A stretch of DNA of 36,274 nucleotides from Lachnocurva sp045579705 (GTDB lineage: Bacteria > Bacillota > Clostridia > Lachnospirales > Lachnospiraceae): NCBI GenBank assembly GCA_045579705.1, contig JAZNMP010000026.1:1-36274 (forward strand), read 5' to 3'. A program made the position numbers and the translations under genes. How positions within the stretch are numbered: position 1 is the first letter of the stretch; every line of letters starts with the position of its first letter. Shown piece by piece: positions 7,360 through 13,533 of the stretch. A model generated the notes under the pieces. The model saw only the letters and a program-made list of their open reading frames with translations, was not told the origin of the DNA and did not search any database.

Positions 7360-8400
7360 ATGGCAGTTTTGAATCCTGTTCCCGGTAGTGGCGGAGAGAA
7401 GTATGTACCTTTTGATCAGAGAGAGGGCGCTGAGTCCGTCGTTTATTTCACTAGAGATTTGAGCGAAGAAGGCTTGAAGCGAATCTATGATAGAGTGTCA
7501 GCAAATCTGGTGGGAAAAGTTTGCATCAAGCTCCATACAGGTGAGGCTGAGGGACCAAACATCATTCCTAGACCTTGGGTAAAGGAGCTCATCGAGGACA
7601 GACTCCCTGATGCGACTATCGTTGAGACAAATACATACTACGAGGGAAGTCGTTATACTACTGAGCAGCATCGCGAGACATTGAAGATCAATGGCTGGAA
7701 CTTTTGCCCGGTAGATATCACAGATGAAGATGGAGTGACTACTTTCCCGGTTCACAACGGCAAATGGTTTGATGAGATGCATGTTGGAAAGAATCTCGCA
7801 AACTACGATTCTATGCTTACTCTGACACATTTTAAGGGTCACACTATGGGCGGTTTTGGTGGCTCTAACAAAAATATCGGAATCGGATGTGCAGATGGTC
7901 GTATCGGTAAGGCTGAGATTCATGCTCATCCAAATCAGCCTAATATGTGGGATATTGAGATGGAAGAGCTCATGGAGCGTATTGCTGAGAGCACACACGC
8001 GACTGTAGATCATTTTGGAAAAAATATTTCCTTTATCAATGTTATGAGAAATATGTCTGTTTCCTGTGACTGTGAAGGTAAGGAGGCTGAACCTGTACAG
8101 ACACCTGATGTTGGAATCTTGGCTTCTTTAGACATCGTTGCCGTAGATACTGCTTGTGTAGATATCATTTACAACATGCCTTCGCACGCAGGCAAGCATA
8201 TGATCGAACGAATCGAGACTCGTCACGGACTTCGCCAGTTGAGCTATATGAAGGAGCTTGGTATGGGAAATACTAAGTACAAGCTTATCGACATCGACAA
8301 TGAGGATGCTGAAATTACTGCAACAGACGCCGCTAGTGGCGTTGAGCCTGGCTGGAAAGCGGATAAGTATAATACTTTTAAGGGGAGAAATGTGTTTTAA
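7360..8400 (+). CDS. DUF362 domain-containing protein (346 aa)
   Basis: The DUF362 domain covers most of the length. Characteristic blocks are VGKVCIKLHTGEAEGPNIIPRPWVKEL, ATIVETNTYYEGSRYTT and LTLTHFKGHTMGGFGGSNKNIGIGCADGRIGKAEIH, plus ILASLDIVAVDTACVDII near the C-terminus. The Gly-rich FKGH...GFGGSNKNIGIG segment is the family signature. Members are often found fused to or beside ferredoxin domains and are poorly characterised; this copy has no 4Fe-4S CxxCxxC cluster motif. RBS GAAAGGGG is 7 bp upstream. It is the last gene of the XRE-led unit and is closed by a terminator. Confidence 0.85.
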   Translation: MAVLNPVPGSGGEKYVPFDQREGAESVVYFTRDLSEEGLKRIYDRVSANLVGKVCIKLHTGEAEGPNIIPRPWVKELIEDRLPDATIVETNTYYEGSRYTTEQHRETLKINGWNFCPVDITDEDGVTTFPVHNGKWFDEMHVGKNLANYDSMLTLTHFKGHTMGGFGGSNKNIGIGCADGRIGKAEIHAHPNQPNMWDIEMEELMERIAESTHATVDHFGKNISFINVMRNMSVSCDCEGKEAEPVQTPDVGILASLDIVAVDTACVDIIYNMPSHAGKHMIERIETRHGLRQLSYMKELGMGNTKYKLIDIDNEDAEITATDAASGVEPGWKADKYNTFKGRNVF

Positions 8401-8417
8401 GACATTTTGAGGTTTGG

Positions 8418-8445
8418 AGGGGCGCCGTTGAGGCGCCCTTTTTCT
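8418..8445 (+). terminator. terminator after DUF362 gene
   Basis: GC-rich 7-bp stem GGGCGCC / GGCGCCC with a 5-nt loop, followed by TTTTTC. Confidence 0.9.
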
Positions 8446-8510
8446 TGTGGGTTTTGCGCTTTTGGTTTTTGTTTGTGTTTGTTTTTGCTTGTGTTTGTTT
8501 TTGTTTGTGT
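8444..8510 (+). other. G/T-only tract leading into dyad array A
   Basis: About 67 bp composed almost only of G and T on the plus strand (only four C, no A), with repeated GTTTGTGTTTGTTTTTG-like steps. It directly follows a terminator and runs into the first dyad of array A. The same terminator, G/T tract, dyad order recurs at 24371-24565. No coding signal. Confidence 0.75.
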
Positions 8511-8973
8511 GGTGTGAGATTTGGAATTTGCATGGATTCACACCATTACTTTGGGAGCTTTGGTGGTGTGAAAAGTAGGAAATAGTTAATCTCACACCAG
8601 TGAGTTTTCGGGGGTGTGGTGTGAAATTGAAGATTAGCATGGATTCACACCATTACTTCGAGTTCTTTGGTGGTGTGAGATTAACGAAAGGGACAGTTTC
8701 ACACTAGTGCTCAAATTGAGGCTTGGTGTGAAATCAGGAAAAGCTTAAGATTCACACCATCATTTCAAGATTTTATTTGGTGTGAAAAGTAGGAAATAGT
8801 TAATCTCACACCAGTGTGTTTTCGGGGGTGTGGTGTGAAATTGAGGATAAATATGGATTCACACCATTACTTTGAGCCCATTGGTGGTGTGAGATTAACG
8901 AAAGGTGTAGTTTCACACTAGTGGTCAAATTGTGGGTTGGTGTGAAATCTGGGAAAAGCAGAGATTCACACCA
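8511..8973. repeat. dyad array A: nine 35-bp inverted repeats, 53/54-bp period
   Basis: Nine units of exactly 35 bp begin GGTGTGA and end TCACAC(C/T)A. They start at 8511, 8565, 8618, 8672, 8725, 8779, 8832, 8886 and 8939, so steps alternate 54, 53, 54, 53. Spacers alternate 19 and 18 bp. A higher-order 214-bp repeat is superimposed: unit 6 equals unit 2, unit 7 resembles unit 3, unit 8 resembles unit 4, and units 5 and 9 resemble each other. Arms are conserved while unit centres vary. Units 4 and 8 end CTA rather than CCA, a G-T wobble. No open reading frame with a ribosome binding site lies inside. Confidence 0.93.
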
Positions 8974-9097
8974 AATCTTTTGACTTGCTTTGTGTTTTTA
9001 GTATTAATCGAGTGTTCGCTACGCTCACAGAGTGGACTTCGTTCCCGATGGTTTTAGGCAAGATTCTAGGTTGTGTGCATACGCACAAAATGAGATA

Positions 9098-9218
9098 TAT
9101 GTTTGCTTGGCTAATTATATTCATCAAAGGAAGCAGCCTGTCAAGGACGCAGCCTTCGGTGACTTCGCCATCCTTGACAGGCTGCTTTTTGATGACAGGC
9201 TGTTATCAAGCAAACATA
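9098..9218. repeat. nested long inverted repeat (121 bp)
   Basis: The outer arms TATGTTTGCTTG (9098-9109) and CAAGCAAACATA (9207-9218) pair over 12 bp. The inner arms at 9131-9147 and 9171-9187 are a perfect 17-bp match (core AGCAGCCTGTCAAGGA), extended by ATCAAA / TTTGAT (9123-9128, 9188-9193). The inner loop is 23 nt. The segment GACAGGCTG recurs once more at 9194-9202. As RNA or extruded DNA this would be a long interrupted hairpin. A T-run follows the inner stem (9186-9190), so terminator activity is possible, but no gene ends nearby. Confidence 0.85.
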
Positions 9219-9230
9219 ATAGGATACTCC

Positions 9231-9250
9231 TGCGGCGCAGCCGCACTTGC
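9231..9250. repeat. 20-bp GC-rich repeat, copy 1
   Basis: TGCGGC-GCA-GCCGCA is a 6-bp-arm palindrome followed by CTTGC. The identical 20 bp recur at 9618-9637, so the two copies bracket dyad array C. Confidence 0.85.
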
Positions 9251-9308
9251 TTTTTGATTATGGACTGGGAAAGAGCTGGTCTATGTTTTCTTATGAAATC
9301 TTGAAGAA

Positions 9309-9606
9309 ACACAGAGTTTTAAGGAAGCTTGGGCAGCCTTAGCTATGTTGTTTCTGTTTTTTGTGCGAGATACTGCTTAAAACACAGAGTTTAGAGTTTG
9401 TAGTAGACTTGGTAATCTGTGAAGTTCTGTGTTTTTGAAGATAAAGGTAAGAATACACAGAGAATACATGTGGTGGCTGTCTGGATTTTTACAGAAAGTC
9501 TGTGTATTCTAGAGAATTAGAAATATAACACAGACTTTAAGAGTTGAATCAGGACTTACGAGCTGAAGAACTCTGTGTTTTGGGACGAATATTGTTTGAA
9601 ACACAG
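9309..9606. repeat. dyad array C: ACACAGA / TCTGTGT repeats, exact 73-bp period
   Basis: Left half-sites ACACAG start at 9309, 9382, 9455, 9528 and 9601, exactly 73 bp apart each time. Right half-sites TCTGT start at 9353, 9426, 9499 and 9572, also exactly 73 bp apart. This gives four 51-bp dyads plus a final lone left half. The first right arm is degraded (TCTGTTT). The third unit has the longest perfect arms, 12 bp (AGAATACACAGA at 9450-9461 with 9499-9510). Loops and spacers are otherwise dissimilar, so the phase is kept while the sequence is not. Confidence 0.9.
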
Positions 9607-9617
9607 AAAATGCTTCT

Positions 9618-9637
9618 TGCGGCGCAGCCGCACTTGC
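9618..9637. repeat. 20-bp GC-rich repeat, copy 2
   Basis: Identical to 9231-9250 and located between array C and array D. Confidence 0.85.
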
Positions 9638-9651
9638 CTTTGGTGGCTTTG

Positions 9652-9910
9652 GTATAGGGAAATAGCTCGATATAGAGGATTTCCCTATACGCCGCGGAGC
9701 TAACAAGCTTGATTTAGGAACTTTGGTATAGGGAAAAGCTTGATATAGAGGATTTCCCTATACCAAGCAGAGCTAACAAGCAAAATTTATGTAGTTTGGT
9801 ATAGGAAAAGTGTTTGATATAGAGGATTTCCCTATACAAAGCGGAGCTAACAAGCTAGATTTCTGCAATTTGGTATAGGGAAATAGCTTGTAATAGAGAG
9901 AGTCCCTATA
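9652..9910. repeat. dyad array D: GTATAGGGAAA / TTTCCCTATAC repeats, 73.5-bp period
   Basis: Four dyads of 38-39 bp start at 9652, 9726, 9799 and 9873; their centres are 73.5 bp apart in every step. The arms are 11-12 bp. Loops share GATATAGAGG. The three 35-bp spacers share (G/A)GCGGAGCTAACAAGC, the third to second copies varying by a base or two. The fourth unit is eroded (loop TAATAGAGA, right arm TCCCTATAG). The spacer core GCGGAGCTAAC is also the spacer core of array E at 35814-36120, although the arms there are different. Confidence 0.92.
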
Positions 9911-10027
9911 GATGCTTGAAAACGTGTGCATGCCACACACGGTAATATTAGTTGGCTTATGGGGCGGGGGGCTGCGAGGCGTTATCTTACAACTTCTGAA
10001 ACGTTTATTAAATCGTCTTTATAAATC
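9911..10027 (+). other. remaining intergenic DNA before chemoreceptor promoter
   Basis: Contains a short imperfect hairpin GTGTG-CATGC-CACAC near 9924-9938 and a G-rich run at 9961-9970. I see no gene, RNA family or further dyad in it. Confidence 0.5.
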
Positions 10028-10056
10028 TTGAAAATGCCAAAATTGTGGAATATATT
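10028..10056 (+). promoter_or_regulatory. sigma-A promoter of chemoreceptor gene
   Basis: TTGAAA and TATATT separated by 17 bp, 57 bp before the start codon. No sigma-28-like box is obvious, unlike the flagellin promoter. Confidence 0.72.
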
Positions 10057-10112
10057 TAATATTGGAATCGAATTTATTTTTTTCACATAATGACATTTCA
10101 AAGGAGGAAAAT

Positions 10113-12134
10113 ATGGCTACTTCTAAGAAAAAGGCTTCAAAAACAGGTAAGTCAAAGAAGAGTATTAGTTCTCTATTACTTTCTGTTTTGTTGCCGGTTA
10201 CAGCTATCGGAATTGTATTTATTATTTTGTTTATGAGTTCTCAGGCAAAAAAGGAAATTGTAGATATTTCTAAAGCTGATTTGAAGGCTGAGACTGAGGA
10301 AAATGCTAAAGCTTTAGGTGCAGATGTTCAGCAACTTCTCGCTACTATGGATATGTATGCGAAGACATTGGAAACAGTGCCTATGGCTAGTCATGATGAA
10401 ATGTTAAAGTACATTACTCCTTCAAAAGATTATGAAGGCATGAAGAGTTCAGGTATTTATATCGGTTTTTCCGATAATAGTTATATGTTCGCAAATGGGA
10501 CTATCCAGAAAGATGATTGGATAGCGACAGAACGTGGTTGGTATAAAGCTGGTGAGAATGAAGAGAAGTTCATCGGAACTGAGCCTTATATCGATGCTGC
10601 TACAGGTGATTTGTGTGTTACTTTCTGTAGAAAGCTTGAATGTGCAAATGGCGAGCACGGCGTAATCGCTATCGATGTATTCCTTACAGATTTGCAGAAG
10701 CAGGTTAATGAACTCAGACCTATGAAAACAGGTAGATCTATCGTATTTGACGGCGATATGATCGTATCTACAAAGACTGAAAGCTTGAATGGTAAATCAG
10801 TATCTGAATCAGGTGATCCATTCCTGAAAGCTATTAAAGATAGTATTACAAAGAGCAAGGGCGTTTCTACTGTTAAAGATGGAAAAGAACCTTACTATGT
10901 TTACAGCACAAAGATCCCAGGTACATCATGGGATTTGGCTTCTAGAGTTGAAGAGTCTTATGTTTTGAAGGAACTTCATAAATTCCAGAGGATTAGTTAT
11001 GCAATCATGGTTTTGACTATCATCATCATGGCTGGCGTAATCGTAGTAGCAATCCAGAAGATCGTAGCTAAGCCAGTAAAGACTCTTTCTGAAAAAATCC
11101 TTCAGATCTCAGGTGGTGACTTCACTGTTGAGATGCCAAAGAGCAAGGGTGATGAAATCGGTATGATTTCTGAAGAACTGAAGAAGTATGTTGAAATCAT
11201 GAAGGAAACTATTCTGGGAATTCAGGGTACAGCTGGACAGCTTCAGAATGATTCTATTTCTTCTAGAGATGCATCTGGAAAGATGTCAGGACAGGCGTCA
11301 GAACAGTCTACTTCCATGAACCAGATTAAAGATACTATGGATGGTATGGCTCATGCAGTAGAAGAACTTGCAAACAATGCTACAGATTTGGCTGGAGCAG
11401 TAAGTGATCTGACTGATAAAGGAAATACTACAAACGATACTATGCTCGAATTGGTTGGAATGGCTGATGTAGGCCAGAAGGATATGAGAGCAGTTCGTGA
11501 AAATATGAATGGTATCGCTGGTTCTATGAGCGATATGAATGATGTAGTTAATGTTGTAGGTGATTCTGCAGAGAAGATTACAGAGATCGTAAGCATGATC
11601 GATTCAATCGCTCAGCAGACAAACCTCCTCTCACTAAATGCTTCTATCGAAGCTGCCCGTGCTGGTGAAGCAGGCCGTGGATTCGCAGTAGTAGCTGATG
11701 AAATCGGTAAGCTTGCAAATGACAGTTCAGATGCTGCTAAAGAAATTGCAGACATTATCGCTGAAATCACAGGCGAGATTAAGAATCTGTCAGCTAAGTC
11801 ACAGGCTAATATGGAAGAAATCGAGACTAGCAGCGTTGCAGTTAACAAGGCTGAAGAGTCCTTTAACCAGATTATTAATAGCCTGAATGAAGCTGCCGCA
11901 ACTATGAAGGAAATGATCGATATGATGAGCAATGTCGATGGTATCGCTTCTAACGTGGCTGCTATTTCAGAAGAGCAGTCAGCTAGTACATCAGCTGTTT
12001 CTGAGACAGTCGATGTTCTCGCAACCAGCGCAGCTAGCATCGCTGATGAAAGTGCAGGCGTTGAGACAACGGCAAACTCAGTTTCAGATTCTGCAGAGTC
12101 TATTAATACAGCACTCAGCAAATTTAAATTATAA
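10113..12134 (+). CDS. methyl-accepting chemotaxis protein with dCache sensor (673 aa)
   Basis: Transmembrane chemoreceptor that controls CheA/CheW. Order: a cationic N-terminus, TM1 (about 22-45), an extracellular dCache-type sensor (about 50-285) with the typical RGWYKAG and DAATGDLCVTFCRKL blocks, TM2 (about 292-312), HAMP (about 315-365, AKPVKTLSEKI...GDEIGMI), and a long coiled-coil signalling domain. The signalling tip is IDSIAQQTNLLSLNASIEAARAGEAGRGFAVVADEI. The C-terminus has no CheR-tethering pentapeptide. The start was placed at the ATG preceded by AAAGGAGGAAAAT; an upstream in-frame ATG lacks a ribosome binding site. It is a single gene with its own promoter and terminator. Confidence 0.95.
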   Translation: MATSKKKASKTGKSKKSISSLLLSVLLPVTAIGIVFIILFMSSQAKKEIVDISKADLKAETEENAKALGADVQQLLATMDMYAKTLETVPMASHDEMLKYITPSKDYEGMKSSGIYIGFSDNSYMFANGTIQKDDWIATERGWYKAGENEEKFIGTEPYIDAATGDLCVTFCRKLECANGEHGVIAIDVFLTDLQKQVNELRPMKTGRSIVFDGDMIVSTKTESLNGKSVSESGDPFLKAIKDSITKSKGVSTVKDGKEPYYVYSTKIPGTSWDLASRVEESYVLKELHKFQRISYAIMVLTIIIMAGVIVVAIQKIVAKPVKTLSEKILQISGGDFTVEMPKSKGDEIGMISEELKKYVEIMKETILGIQGTAGQLQNDSISSRDASGKMSGQASEQSTSMNQIKDTMDGMAHAVEELANNATDLAGAVSDLTDKGNTTNDTMLELVGMADVGQKDMRAVRENMNGIAGSMSDMNDVVNVVGDSAEKITEIVSMIDSIAQQTNLLSLNASIEAARAGEAGRGFAVVADEIGKLANDSSDAAKEIADIIAEITGEIKNLSAKSQANMEEIETSSVAVNKAEESFNQIINSLNEAAATMKEMIDMMSNVDGIASNVAAISEEQSASTSAVSETVDVLATSAASIADESAGVETTANSVSDSAESINTALSKFKL

Positions 12135-12170
12135 ACCATACATGGTAGCATTATTCCTTTCTTTACTGAA

Positions 12171-12200
12171 GCAGCCCTTGGAGAAATCCAAGGGCTGTTT
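12171..12200 (+). terminator. terminator after chemoreceptor gene
   Basis: 12-bp stem GCAGCCCTTGGA / TCCAAGGGCTGT (one G-T pair) with a GAAA loop. The following T-run is short (TTTC), so efficiency is uncertain. Confidence 0.75.
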
Positions 12201-12214
12201 CGATGAGGGGGAAA

Positions 12215-12288
12215 TATGAAAAAAGACCTGTAAATTATCGTCTGCATTAATTATGAAAAAAGATTTGTAAATTATCGTCTGCATTAAC
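12215..12288 (+). repeat. 37-bp direct tandem repeat, two copies
   Basis: 12215-12251 and 12252-12288 are the same 37 bp (TATGAAAAAAGA..TGTAAATTATCG...) with three differences. The repeat lies between two hairpins and has no dyad symmetry, so it differs from the dyad arrays. Each copy contains ATGAAAAAAGA followed shortly by an in-frame stop, so it is not coding. Confidence 0.85.
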
Positions 12289-12294
12289 ATAGAA

Positions 12295-12326
12295 AAAACC
12301 ACCACTTTGCGGATAGTGGTGGTTTT
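12295..12326 (+). terminator. second hairpin terminator
   Basis: Perfect 12-bp stem AAAACCACCACT / AGTGGTGGTTTT with an 8-nt loop. The flanking A and T runs make it look like a bidirectional terminator. Confidence 0.7.
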
Positions 12327-12555
12327 AGTCTTTTGTGTAAAAGAGAGGAATTCTTTTAGCTTATGTTTTCTGAGATTAACTTCGGCCATTGGATATGAGG
12401 GGGTATCCATTGCGGAATGACCTAAAAAATATGAGTGATCTTTTGTTAGTCTCATATAACATATCTTTATTATACGGATAAAAAATAAAAAAGCAATACT
12501 TTTTGAGAAAAAAGTTTGCTACGGCTAACATTTTTTCTCACGTTGGTTTTGTTAG
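12327..12555 (+). other. intergenic region before mscS
   Basis: No gene is apparent. Two small inverted repeats are seen: TGGATA / TATCCA around a TGAGGGGG loop at 12390-12409, and TATGAG / CTCATA at 12430-12456. They could be part of an unrecognised leader RNA or small RNA; I cannot assign them. Confidence 0.4.
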
Positions 12556-12584
12556 TTGAAAAAAACTCCGAAATAATCTACTAT
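12556..12584 (+). promoter_or_regulatory. sigma-A promoter of mscS operon
   Basis: TTGAAA (12556-12561), a 17-bp spacer and TACTAT (12579-12584), 40 bp before the mscS start. Confidence 0.7.
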
Positions 12585-12623
12585 TTACATACGTTTATAT
12601 ACTTATTAGAAAGTGACATCGAT

Positions 12624-13520
12624 ATGAATATAGCATATATGTTAAAAACAAATTCAATAGAAGAGACTAAAGAAGGAGTTGAAACACTGACAAAGGAAGT
12701 TCAGAAAGGAACTTTTCAGAAGTGGCTCGATGGGTTGATTCCAGAAATCCTAAGTTTCTTCTGGTGTGTGGTATTGGCTTTAGTAGTTTGGTTCGTAGGA
12801 GTGAAAGTCCTCGGACTATTTAGAAAGATGATTCAGAAGGCGATGAATCGCCGTGATGTCGACAAGGGAATCTGCCAGTTTACAGATGGCCTGATTAAGG
12901 TCATCGGATATCTGCTTTTGATAGCAATCATCTTTAATGTATTTGGAATAGAGACTAGTTCCTTTGCAGCGGCTATCGCATCTCTCGGTGTAACAGTCGG
13001 ACTTGCTCTACAGGGAAGTCTCTCAAATTTCGCAGGCGGCGTGTTGATTCTGCTCTTGCATCCTTTTAGAGTCGGCGATTATATCATCGAGGATGCTCAC
13101 GGAAATGAAGGAACCGTAACGGAGATATCACTTTTTTACACGAAGCTACTGACTCTCGATAAGAAGGTGATAGTGATTCCAAATGGAACTCTGGCAAATA
13201 CTTCTCTGACGAATGCTTCAACTGTTGCAAACAGACAGTTGGATCTCGAATTCTCAATCGGTTACCAGGATGATTTAGAGAAAGCAAAGGATGTGCTCCT
13301 CGCGATAGGAAATCGCGAAGAAAAGCGTATCCAGGAAATACCTGTTAGCGTGTTTGTTAAGGAACTCGCTGACAGTGCGGTGATTCTCGGGCTTCGACTC
13401 ACGATTCCAAACGAGAATTACTGGGACATCAGATGGAAGACTATAGAAACTGTAAAGAAAGAGTTTGATAAGGAAGGAATCTCAATACCTTATCCACAGC
13501 TAGATATACACAGGGCATAG
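12624..13520 (+). CDS. mscS: small-conductance mechanosensitive channel, MscS family (298 aa)
   Basis: Tension-gated heptameric channel that releases solutes during osmotic downshock. After an amphipathic N-terminus there are membrane segments at about 38-60 and 85-105. The pore helix TM3 and beta-domain follow in the family signature AAAIASLGVTVGLALQGSLSNFAGGVLILLLHPFRVGDYI. The beta-domain continues with EGTVTEISLFYTKLLTLDKKVIVIPNGTLANTSLTN, and the C-terminal alpha/beta cage ends PYPQLDIHRA. The start was set at the ATG near the weak site AAAGTGA; longer in-frame starts overlap the promoter. The gap to the next gene is 13 bp, so an operon with the peptidase, era and recO is likely. Confidence 0.93.
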   Translation: MNIAYMLKTNSIEETKEGVETLTKEVQKGTFQKWLDGLIPEILSFFWCVVLALVVWFVGVKVLGLFRKMIQKAMNRRDVDKGICQFTDGLIKVIGYLLLIAIIFNVFGIETSSFAAAIASLGVTVGLALQGSLSNFAGGVLILLLHPFRVGDYIIEDAHGNEGTVTEISLFYTKLLTLDKKVIVIPNGTLANTSLTNASTVANRQLDLEFSIGYQDDLEKAKDVLLAIGNREEKRIQEIPVSVFVKELADSAVILGLRLTIPNENYWDIRWKTIETVKKEFDKEGISIPYPQLDIHRA

Positions 13521-13533
13521 AACAGGAGTAAAA

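Noticed and set aside
8128..8640. Minus-strand frame of 170 codons over the end of the DUF362 gene and array A
   Set aside because: It is antisense to a clear gene, then reads the G/T tract as a Lys/Gln/Thr-rich peptide; no start signal.
8511..8973. CRISPR array
   Set aside because: Repeat and spacer sizes (35 and 18/19 bp) look CRISPR-like at first, but the repeats vary in their centres, the spacers are themselves repeated every 214 bp, spacers are too short, and there are no cas genes or leader in the window.
9098..9218. Integron attC site or IS200/IS605 end
   Set aside because: The size and imperfect palindrome would suit, but I find no matching GTTRRRY/RYYYAAC core pair, no integrase and no TnpA/TnpB gene.
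8985..9312. Small open reading frames in the repeat region (both strands)
   Set aside because: They cross the long inverted repeat, have no ribosome binding site at their starts and give low-complexity or unrelated peptides.
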